Origin: Closterium sp. NIES-65
Lineage: Eukaryota; Streptophyta; Zygnematophyceae; Desmidiales; Closteriaceae
Direction: 5' to 3'
DNA length: 64,000 nucleotides
NCBI GenBank assembly: GCA_948144175.1
Contig: CANXME010000791.1
Span: 1-64,000, forward strand
Of the stretch, positions 20,735-32,300 are shown piece after piece. The notes below the pieces were generated by a model. It saw nothing but the letters and a program-made list of their open reading frames with translations, was not told where the DNA came from and made no database searches. The first letter of the stretch is position 1. Every line of letters starts with the position of its first letter. The position numbers and the translations under genes are program-made.

Positions 20735-23361
20735 CGAGGGGAGCGGCGACGAGGCCTGAAGAATCCACGCGCAAAAGCGGTGAGCGTGGGAAGAGGGCGG
20801 AGGGATGGGGGAGGATAAGGAGAGATTGGGGGGAGAAAGTGGTGGAAAAGAGAAAAAGAACAGGGATGACGAGGAGCACCAACGTAACGAGGGGAGAGGC
20901 GACGAGGCCTGGAAGATTCACGCGCAAAAGCGGCGAGAGCGGGAGGAGAAAGAGGGGAGGAGAAAGAGGGGAGGATGGAAAGGAGGAAAAGGGGGAGACT
21001 GGGGAAGAGGGGCGGGGGAAGGGGGAGAGGGAGGGGGAAATGAGGGAGAGCGGGACGGGGTTACGGCACAAAACGGGGAAATAGTTTCTGTCATTCCAAC
21101 ACATCCCGCGCACGAAACGGGGTTGGGATTGGGTAAGAGATAGAAGCGCGGCTCAGCGATAGTAGGAACGAGATGGGAAGAAAGTGGGATGAGTGAGTCG
21201 ACATGAACAGAAGCGAGGCGACAGAGGGCGGTACGACGAGGCGAGTAGGAAGACAAGCTCCAGACAATTGCCTCGGTGCGACTTGGAGCAATTAAGCACA
21301 TATGGTCGCGGCCGGGTTTAGATCTGAGTCGCTAAACACGGCTGCAGTGCATGCCGCGACTCCTAACGAGAAGAAAACGCAAGAAAATACGAATTGCGCG
21401 TCTCCTAACGAGAGAGTACTCTTAAAGGATCCGCAGATAATAAAGGCTTAAACTAAAACGCACTGAAGTGGCGTATCGCGACAGCCACCGGATACGCGTC
21501 GTACTAGTTACAAGAAAAAAGTTATTAAGCGGCACCTGATAAGCGCCTGGGGAGAGCAGCTGCGGTCGCGCGGCCTCCTTCTGCGGACCGTAGCAGTGTC
21601 CCAGCTTCGGCCCCACGGGGCTTAGCTTTCCCATAGATCTCAGATCGTACGGTGCAGGTTCTTTTCTAGATGCTCCGCGTTTCGTAGAACGACTATTACC
21701 TAGTAGTCCTTGGTCGCAAATCAGAGACAGCCGACGTTTGGTAGTCGCTAAACGGGGAACAATAATTATGCGGCGGTGCGCAGCCTCTACGACACTAGTA
21801 GTGTCGTCCTAAAAAGACCAAGCTGAAATAGGAAGTTCGAAGTTTGATTGAAGAGAGGTCGTATGACGTGCCCAAGGGTCGTCAGATTCAGTGAGAAATT
21901 AATTTAGACGAAGCGGCATGTAGGGCGATTAGGCGGGAGCTGCCATGTGCCAGGGCCATTGTGATGGTTCCTCATACATGAGTATGGGCTTGACCGCTAT
22001 TGCTGTTTCTGGGTTGACATTTGACAATCACTCACACATCCCTCCATTCTATGTTCGGGTGTATCTCAGACAGAAGATCGCACCACCAGCCTACGAAGCA
22101 GTTGCTGCTCCTGGCAGTAACCCTCGTCGGTTCCTCCAACTGTTTGCCTGTGCGACTCTCGCGCGCGGCTTTCCCCTGTCCTTTCCCCCTAAAATTTCCT
22201 CCGCACTTCTTGACCTCCAACTGGTGCGCCAGGTCTTTCGCAGAATCTGGTTTATCCTGATTGGAGAATCGGGGGAGGTCGCGCACCTGACCTGAGAGGA
22301 CTACTGTGCGACGGGTATGCTCGTGGGGAGGACTGCTGCTTTGGATGAAGCTCTTGGGGATCAACGCGGCTGCTGAGCGGACATGAAAGTCATTTGGCGT
22401 ATCGAAAACATCCGACGGTTCAACGTGCTCGATTCGACCAGCCATGGTCGAGATTTGCCCCCCAACGAATCGGGTGTTGGGGGAAGGGGGAAGGTGCGAG
22501 CGGAAGTGGTTTGGGTTAGGTTGGGAGAGATTGTTGTGAGGGGAGGGGGGGAGAAAGACGTAGCGCGCTGACGTGTTACGGGGCAGTTTGGCGGGGAAGT
22601 CTGTGGGTGCCAGGTTGGGGAAGCCGACGCGAAATCTGAAGCTTTCCCCGATTGGCACACGTATTCAAGCTCCGACAGTTCGGGGCAGTCGCGTTCAGGA
22701 ACGCGAGCAGAATATGCTCTTGAGCCAGCGTGACCAATGCGTGGGATGACGTGTATTGGGTGATTCAGCAGAGTGGTGATTTGCTCGTTTCCCCCAACGA
22801 GTGGTGCAGGCTACAACGAAAATTGATTGGACAGAGTCGACTGAGGTTACGAAGCGCTCCTGCTCTGGTTGGCTTGACGTGCTTTTCTACGATTCGGGAT
22901 CAGAAAAAGGTCGGACTGCGGGAAGGTGGGGATTGGCCAGGGGCAGAGTCGAGATTGGCGACAGCAATCAGCTATTTCGTGAAGCTTCGTCAGGCTAACC
23001 AGAAACTGCGCGTGGCCAATGATAATCATACCCATCTAACCTGTTCGTTCATTTCTAAACTTACACTTATCAGTAAAGCGAGTCATGTTGTGAAGGAGCA
23101 CCACTTTTATTCTTCTAGCGTGTTCTCTACGCTTTCCATAAACATTTTTCGGGAAGTTGCATTTCTCGTGACTTCCATCCAGAACGAAGCGTCGCAAAAC
23201 TTTAGTCTAGGGATTATGCACTTTAGGGATACTGTGCACGGGATCTGCCGTGTCCGTGGTTCGACCCGTAGCGTGTTGATGCGAGGCCCTGCACTTCCAA
23301 CATAGTGTTCACAGACTCAACACGCTACGTGTAGCGCGGAGTCTGTAAATCCTCGATTGCC
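20735..23361. promoter_or_regulatory. 2.6-kb divergent region between CLC and AAA ATPase
   Basis: Holds the promoters of the minus-strand CLC and the plus-strand AAA ATPase. 20.8-21.1 kb is strongly purine-biased on the plus strand (GGGAGA-type runs). A 191-codon frame at 22730-23305 has no recognised domain. A short inverted repeat (CGTAGCGTGTTGA and its complement) lies at about 23268-23328. Nothing else is supported. Confidence 0.45.
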
Positions 23362-26300
23362 ATGGGGCCACGTCATGTACCCCTTTGGCGTCAGAATTTA
23401 AGGCATTTATTCTCATTCCAACGCCTTTTCGTGAGTCGGCTGGATTCTGCCTCGTCGCATTCTCCTCGTCCACCTCTGCACAAATCTGGCCATGTCAGTG
23501 GAGAAATTCGTTGGATTTATGCAGCAGCTCTTCACCTGTCGTCACAGATTCCCGCATCGTCCACGTCAGCATCGCAGTCCATCTCAGCACGCAGCAGCAG
23601 CAGCAGCAGAACCCATTGGTCGTCTGCCACGTTGGCAAGCCTAGCAACAGCCTCCGCAGCAACAGCGGCAGCAGTAGCATCAGCACCAACCCTAGAACCA
23701 GAATACGGTCATTGTGATTCTGGCCCTCCAGAACCTTCAAATTCCAACCCTCCTACATCCGAGCCTGCATCAAGGGTTACACCAGGAGTTACAGACTCAG
23801 GGGCTGTAGCACCAGAATCAATTAAATCGAATCCAGGAGAATCTGTGGGAGATTCGGCGGCAGGGGGAGCAGAAGCTCTAGAGCTGGCGGTGCGGGCGGC
23901 GAGGAGGGGGTTGCTGGTGAGGCTGTATCGAATGAGACTGAAACGGGAGGCGGAGGAGGAGAAGAGGAGGACGGAGGAAGGTGGCGGGGGGGGTGGCAGT
24001 GTGGGTGCAGAGACGTATATACTACCTACTCCAGTTGTCACCTGCAAGGGCCATCAGGTATGCATGCATAAATGTCAGCAGAAAAAATAATATTGAATAT
24101 GGCTGTAAACGGTGATTCGGCGTCCGAATGCAGTTATGGACGGTGATTCGGCATTCTAACATGGTTGTGAACGGTAATCCGACATTTCATGGAACATGTG
24201 GTTTCCCATGTATGCGCTTCTTCATCCTTCTGGGCTCTTCTCTTCTGACCTGATCCGCGATTGAAAGCATTCCTTTAATAATAGACTGTTCACCTGCCTG
24301 CCTGTCCTCCTTCACCCGCCAGTGTCTGCCATCTCTCTGCTCTGCTCACCCACCTCATCGCCCACCTGGACTGACATTTGAGTCGACTAAAAAATTCCTT
24401 CAATAGACTGTTCACCTGCCTGCCTGTCCTCCTTCACCCACCAATGTCTGCCATCTCTCCGCTCTGCTCACCCACCTCATTGCCCACCTCATCGCCCACC
24501 TGGGCTGCCACCCGGCTGCTGCTTCCCCACCTCATTGCTTCACTGCCATCCCTTGATGCGTCTGCCTGCCTCCTGCGACCTCTCTGCTCTTCTCACCCAC
24601 CTCATTGCCCGCCTGGCTGCTGCTTCCCCACCTCAATCCTTTGCTGCCATCCCTTGCTGTTATACCCATCACCCATCACCCACCAGGTCTCTGTGCGCAT
24701 GCGTCTACCAGCCTCCTGCGACCTCTCTGCTCTGCTCACCCACCTCATCGCCCACCTGGGCTGCCACCCTGCCATCAATCCTGCGCTCAACTCGTCCCTG
24801 CCTGGGAATGCGGTGCAGAAGAGGGCATCGACAGTGGATGATGCTGAGGACATGGTGGGAGCAGGCGGCATGGCTGTGTATGCATGGGACAGGTGAGGGG
24901 GAGAGACACGAGGGAGAGGAGAAGGGAACATGAGTCACATTTGTTCACTTGGGCTGCCACCCTGCCATCACACCCGCGCTCAACTCGTCCCTGCCTGGGA
25001 ATGCGGTGCAGAAAAAGGCATCGACAGTGGATGATGCTGGGGACATGGTGGGAGCAGGCGGCATGGCTGTGTATGCATGGGACAGGTGAGCAGGAGAATA
25101 GCGAAAAAAAGGAAGAAAATTTGTAAAAATGAAAAAATGTCATGCCCCTGTTTTTGAGGCGCCTCAAAATTTTTGAGGCGCCTCAAAAGTAAAAATGAAA
25201 AAATGTGATGCCCCTGCTTCCCCATCCACGCACTCCTGCCCATACTGTCCCCATCCACCACCATTCCCCCCTGCCGTTCCCCTTGTCGTTTCCCATTTCC
25301 CCTCCCTCTTTCCCTGGCCTCTCAGCCCTGTGGCACGCCAGATGGTGCTCATGCCCCTGCTCCCCACGCGCACCTGCCCTTAACGCCCCGATCCATTCTC
25401 CCCCTTCCCCTCCCCACTGACCACCCCATGGCTTCCTTGCCCCGTTTCCCCCTGGCCTCTCAGCCCTGTGGCACGCCAGATGGTGCTGATGCCCTGCTCC
25501 CCACGCGCACCTGCCTGTACCGGCCCCACACAATCTGTTCTGCCTTCCGCTCTCTTCTTTTCCCCCATTCCCCTGCGACCTCTCTCTCAGCCCTGTGGCA
25601 CGCCAGATGGTGCTCATGCCTCTGCTCCCCCGCGCGCACCTGCCACGCCCTGCCCCCATCCACGCCCTGCCCCCATCCACGCCCTGCCCCCATCCATTCT
25701 CCACCATTCCCGCCTGCCGCTCCCCTTGCCGTTTCCCCTCTCTCCTCCTCCTCCCCCCGTCAGCCCTGTGGCACGGCAGATGGTGCTGATGCCCCTGCTC
25801 CCCCACGCGCACCTGCCAGTGCTGCCCCCATCCATTCTGCCCCCGTTGCCGTTCCCCTTGCCGATCCCCCCCCTTCCCCCTCTTCTTACCCCTTCTCTCC
25901 TCCCAGCCCCGTGGCACGGCAGATGGTGCTGATGCCTCTGCTCCCCCACGCGCACCTGCCGGCCCCTATCCACCATCCCGTCTGCTCCTGCTCCCACGTC
26001 TCCCGGCCCCCTTTCCGCTGTCTTCCCAATTATCTTTCCTCCCAGCCCCGTGGCAAGGCAGATGGTGCTGATGCCTCTGCTCCCCCATGCGCACCTGCCA
26101 GCTCAAGCACACGCGCGCACAGACGCTAAGGAGCCTGAGCAGGGTGAAAGTGAGGCACGGATTCAAGTGGAGTCTCAGGTGGATCTTCAGGTGGAACCAA
26201 CAGAGCCGGTGGTGGTGGCTGGTGGGGGCGCTGTGAAGGTGCTGCTGTTCGAACCCCTCGTGGGGCTTGGCACTCCTGTAAGCCCCTCTTTTCTTTTTGA

Positions 26301-29300
26301 AGCGATTGGAAAATTGCCATGGGGGGATGGGCCCTTTTGTAAGAAACACCTCTTCTACGGCCCGTTTTGTTTTGTTGTTGTTTTTTTTTTTTTTTTTGCC
26401 GACTTATCGGTTGTGTGTAGGCAAAGTCTTCAGCATTTCTTCGTGCGATTTCCTCGGCGCTTCCTGAATTGCGTCTGAATTGCTCCATCTCACCCGTATG
26501 TATGCGTTCCTCCTTCCTTCCGATTTACGTCTCCCCCTCTCCCTCGCCGTCTCCTCCTCTCCCTCGCCGTCTCCTCCTCTCCCTCGCCGTCCCCTCCCCC
26601 TCTCAGGAGGTCGAGTTTCTCAAGCCAGGCGCATTCACATCCGCAGAGCTTGACATCATCGTCAGCACCGTCCAATCAGCAATCGACAGCTCATCTCCCT
26701 TTCTCCTCTCCCTATTTTCCTTCTCAGGAGGTCGAGTTTCTCAAGCCAGGCGCATTCACACCCGCAGAGCTTGACATCATCGTCAGCACCGTCCAATCAG
26801 CAATCGAGAGCTCAGCACCCTTCCGGCCTCAGCAGCAGGCTGGGCCTGGTGGCAGCAGCCGCAGCAGTAGTGGCGTTGGTAGTGGTCATGCCAACAGAAG
26901 CGGCTCACTGTTGCCGTCTCCTGACAGATCTCCTGACAGAAGCACAAGCGGCAAGGGCTTGAGTGGTGGTTACAGCGGTGGGCACGGCGATGGTAGGGGC
27001 TACTATGGTGGTGGCAGTGGTGGTATTGGTGGGGGTGGATACAGCAGCAAGAGTGCCACTGGCAGTGGCAGCAGCAACAGCGGTGCTGGCGGTGGTGGTA
27101 GTGGTGGGGAGGGGCACACAGGCATGTCCCAGGCAATTGCTGAGAAGCTTCAGCGCATGGGAGTGATGGTTTACGCACCTGGGGGAGATGAGGGAGAGGG
27201 TGGGAGGGGAGATGGGGAGTGGGAGGAGGGGGAGGAGGAGGAGGAGGAGGGAGAGGAGGTACAGGAGGGGGGGGAGGAGGAGGGGAAAGGGGATGAGAGG
27301 AGGTGGATGGATTGGGGCAATCTGGTTGGATATGAGGAGCAGAAACGGTAAGAAACGTGCTGCTGGCTCTACTCCGCCGTGACGTCTATGACAGCATTGC
27401 CAGAGCCACACGCACCCACTTTGCCCCTGTGATCCCCCTGTTCCCCCCGCTCCCCCCGCCCCCCCCCGCACCCCCCGTTCACCTCATTCCCCCTTTCCCG
27501 CTGCAGCGAGATAGAGGACACGGTGCTGCTCGCCCTGCTCCGCCCTGACGTGTATGACAGCATTGCCAGGGCTACACGCACCCACTTTGAGTCCAACCGT
27601 CCACGTGCCGTGCTGTTTGACGGGCCGCCAGGTGAGGACACAAGGGAGTGGGGTGTTAGGGGGCCTTGAGCCGTTTATGGCCTTTCAGGTGCATGCAGTG
27701 CTAGTGTGTGCCTTGTGACACGTGCATGCAGTGCTAGTGTGTGCCTTGTGACACGTGCATGCAGTGCTAGTGTGTGCCTTGTGACACGTGCATGCAGTGC
27801 TAGTGTGTGCCTTGTGACGCGTGCATGCAGTGCTAGTGTGTGCCTTGTGACACGTGCATGCAGTGCTAGTGTGTGCCTTGTGACACGTGCATGCAGTGCT
27901 AGTGTGTGCCTTGTGACACGTGCATGCAGTGCTAGTGTGTGCCTTGTGACACGTGCATGCAGTGCTAGTGTGTGCCTTGTGACACGTGCATGCAGTGCTA
28001 GTGTGTGCCTTGTGACACGTGCATGCAGTGCTAGTGTGTGCCTTGTGACACGTGCATGCAGTGCTAGTGTGTGCCTTGTGACACGTGCATGCAGTGCTAG
28101 TGTGTGCCTTGTGACACCTCACACTAGGGCCACGCGCACGCACTTTGAATCCAACCGCCCGCGCGCTGTGCTGTTTGACAGGCCGCCAGGTGAGAACACG
28201 AGGGGAGTGGGGGGGTTTGGGAGTTTGGGTGGCGTTCAGGTGACCTGTGGTGTCCTAGCTGCGTTGCCAGGGCTACGCGCACCCACTTTGAGTCCAACCG
28301 CCCTCGCGCAGGTGAGGCTGTGGTGGGCCGCGGTGGGCTGCGGTGGGCTGCGGTGGGCTGCGGTGGGCTGTGGTGGGCTGTGGAAAGAGCCATAGCCAAA
28401 CGTGGTGAATCTGGAATCTACTCAAAAGCCATCTTTGTTTTCATCTATGCGTCCCCTTCGCCCTTCTATCCGTTCCTCTCAACCTTCATCCCCATCAGGC
28501 ACTGGGAAGACGTCATGTGCAAGAGCCATGACCAAACGTGGTGACTTTTGAGTCGAATTAAATGTCATACTTCTTTCTTCCATCCATTCCTCTCTCGCCC
28601 ATCGCCCCCATCAGGCACTGGGAAGACGTCATGTGCAAGAGCCATGACCAAACGTGGTGACTTTTGAGTCGAATTAAATGTCATACTTCTTTCTTCCATC
28701 CATTCCTCTCTCGCCCATCGCCCCCATCAGGCACTGGGAAGACGTCATGTGCAAGAGCCATGGCCAAACGAGCGGTGAGTGAGTGCCATGCCATGCCATG
28801 CCATGCCATCTGCCATGCCATCCCATGCTCTCTGTTAAGCCATGCCATGCCATCTGCCATATTCTGCCATGCCATCCCATGCTCTCTGTTAAGCCATGCC
28901 ATGCCATCTGCCATGCTGTCTGCTGATCTATGCCAGCCGTGCCACACCATGGCCTGCCCTGCGCCGGTGTCATAAAAGCTAGCATCCTAGTACTATGGGT
29001 AGAACAAGCACGTGCTATTAAAACTGGTTTGTCCTTCCCCCCACCTCACCCTCATCAGGGCGGGCGTGCCCCTGGTGTACACGCCGCTGGAATCTGTAGC
29101 ATCCAAGAGTTATGGGGAGAGCGAGCGCCAGCTGTTGGCCGTGTGTGCGCATGCTTACATTACTCACAATCCTTCTCCCATTTCTCCCTTCGGAGCGTAC
29201 CCCTCGTGTACATGCCGCTTGAGTCCGTGGCATCCAAGTACTACGGGGGGAGCGAGTGTCAGGCACCTTATCAAGTGCTATGATGGGAATTCTGGCACCC

Positions 29301-32300
29301 ACTGTCCCTTCCTCCCCCATCTCACTTCAGAGCGTGCCGCTGGTGTACGTGCCGCTTGAGTCTGTAGCATCCAAGTACTATGGTGAGAGTGAGCGCCAGC
29401 TGTCGACCGTGTTTGCGCTGGCCAATCAGCTGCACCCAGGTGGCGCCATCGTGTTCCTCGATGAGGTGGGTAAGTTTTTTGGGGGGGGGGGGGTGTTGAT
29501 TGGGGGAAGTGCAGAAGAGGAGAGAAAAGGTGGCTGATAAGAAAGGTTGGCTAATCATATCACTCGATGAAGGAGAGGGGGCAGCAGAGGAGGAGGAGGC
29601 GGAAGGGGAGGTGAAGGAAGGAGAAAATGCAGGCAAGCCCAGGGATGGATACGCAGGTGTTGCCACGGGAGAGGAGAGCTAATGACTTTTGAGTCGACTC
29701 AAAAGTCACCAGGGATGGATACGCAGGTGTTGCCACGGGAGAGGAGAGCTAATGACTTTTGAGTCGACTCAAAAGTCACCAGGGATGGATACGCAGGTGT
29801 TGCCACGGGAGAGGAGAGCTAATGACTTTTGAGTCGACTCAAAAGTCACCAGGGATGGATACGCAGGTGTTGCCACGGGAGAGGAGAGCTAATGACTTTT
29901 GAGTCGACTCAAAAGTCACCAGGGATGGATACGCAGGTGTTGCCACGGGAGAGGAGAGCTAATGACTTTTGAGTCGACTCAAAAGTCACCAGGGATGGAT
30001 ACGCAGGTGTTGCCACGGGAGAGGAGAGCTAATGACTTTTGAGTCGACTCAAAAGTCACCAGGGATGGATACGCAGGTGTTGCCACGGGAGAGGAGAGCT
30101 AATGACTTTTGAGTCGACTCAAAAGTCACCAGGGATGGATACGCAGGTGTTGCCACGGGAGAGGAGAGCTAATGACTTTTGAGTCGACTCAAAAGTCACC
30201 AGGGATGGATACGCAGGTGCTGCCACGGAGAGGAGAGCCAATCGAAGAGGTTACGGCATCTGCCTGGTGGAGATGGGGTGGATGACATGGTGACCGGGAC
30301 TATTCAACTCACTCTGACGATGCCACCAGGGGCAACGATCCAATTGAGTGTAATGGGCAGCGCAGCACTTGCCTGCACGGTCCGGGCTCAGACAATGGCT
30401 GTGCTGCATGTTACGCTCGATTGGATCGTTCGTTGTCCCTGGTGGCATCCTCAACCAAACCTCGACACTGCATGACTTCATCACTTGATCATGCACGTGG
30501 CAGGTGGATGCTCTGGCAACAGCGAGAGACAACGACATGCATGAAGCCAGCCACACATGCAATAATGTGCCTCATTCCAACCCCGACTCTATCCCATTAC
30601 ATTACTTTATCACTTGATCATGCACGTGGCAGGTGGATGCACTGGCAACAGCGAGGGACAGTGACATGCATGAAGCGACGCGGCGAGTCCTCTCAGTGCT
30701 GCTCAGAGAGGTGTGTTTCTCGGGGCAGCTTAAGTCACATGGGTGGTTTCAAATGACTTGGTGATTCCAAGTGCCATCCATGACACCACTGGCAACAGCG
30801 AGGGACAGCGACATGCATGAAGCCACGCGGCGGATTTTTTTAGAATTCTCAAAAAACACGCGCAGCGACTTGCATGAAGCGACGCGGCGGGTCCTCTCAG
30901 TGCTGCTCAGGGAGCTGTGCTTCTTGGGGTGACTCAAGTCACATATGCGGTTTTCCAGGGGTGATCTCAAATGTTTCGCATCGTATATAACGCAGGGGTA
31001 CACATTCGAGTGTTTTGGAGGAAAGGTTTCTTCACATTCGAGAAGTTGCTTCGCTGTGCTCTACTAGCTGCTCTCCTTGAAGCCTCTGATTGTATCGTAA
31101 TCACTTCCTCCAGCTGTATTTCAAAGTTACCGGTCGAAGCAACAAAATGAAGTGTCACTTGGTTTCTTCTCACTTTCCTGTACATCTCCTGGCGCCTTTC
31201 CTTTGCGTGTGTCTGCTTATGACGTTTGTTTTGTTTTGCCTAGCAACTTTTCGTGTCTTGCACACCTGCCTGTCCTTTCCCCTTCCCTCCCGTGTCTCCT
31301 TTCCATTTCTTTCTCAGATTGCAGAATGGGAGGGAAAGGGAAAGGCATGTGCGCAAGAGGGCACTGACGGTGGTGTGTATGTGAAGACCTCACCGATCAG
31401 CCGGTCAATTGCTTCTGCTGGCGTCATGAAGCTTATCCAAGACGTGGGTTGGCACGCTACCTTTTTTTAACAGATGCGTGTCAATCCACGTCTTGGATAA
31501 GCTTCATGACGTCAGCAAAGAATTTGACCGGTTGATTGGTGAGGTTTTTCACATAGACACCACCGTCATTGCCCTCTTGCGCATCTGCCGTTCCCTTTCC
31601 CTCCCGTTCTGCAATTCGAGGGAGACATGGGATTGAAAGGGGGAAATCACAGCAACATGACTTCTTTGTGCTGCTGAGGACGATGTGTATTATCTCTCAG
31701 CTGCTGCACACCCCTTGCTCCATTCCCCTTGCTGCGTGCAGATGGATGGTTTGAGCGGGATCGGGGCATTTGGTACTACCCTTCACATTGCCTGCCTACC
31801 AACCTTGTCTTGCCTCCCCACCGACTCCCTTGCTGTGTGCAGATGGATGGGTTTGAGCGGGACCGGGGCATTGTGGTCATAGCTGCAACTAACAGAAAGG
31901 AGGACCTGGATCCGGCTCTCATCAGGTGGTCATTCTTTTCACGTTGCATGACTAATTAGGCGCCGCACCTTGAAAACAAGATGAGGAACCTAAAGGCGCC
32001 TCACATGTAAAATATACATTTATATATATATATATACACATACATAAACTTTCTCGCGGCTCTAATCGGTCGTTCCACGTCTCTTTGAAGCTTCCTCCGG
32101 GACGCAGGCTCTTATGCTCTCACGCTCTCATCATAGTTCCACTGCCCCGTTATTTTGTATCGCCACTTACATGCCATGCCTCCCTTATGACTCAACGGTG
32201 CCTCACTTTTTCCCCCACACGCATGTGTGTCTGTCGTTTTAATGCAGCCATTACATTCTCCCCCCCGGATGCACACACTCACACACGCCCTCATCACAGA

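Noticed and set aside
22730-23305. 191-codon plus-strand frame
   Set aside because: No recognisable family and mixed composition; could be a small gene, but there is no supporting evidence.
23240-23330. tRNA-like box B (GGTTCGACCC)
   Set aside because: No matching box A or cloverleaf could be found upstream.
27685-28395. 152- and 229-codon frames of 11-residue repeats
   Set aside because: Translations of the 33-bp minisatellite inside AAA intron 5.
29640-30236. CRISPR-like look: palindromic repeats at regular spacing
   Set aside because: The spacers are identical between units, the genome is eukaryotic with introns, and no cas genes exist; it is a simple tandem array.
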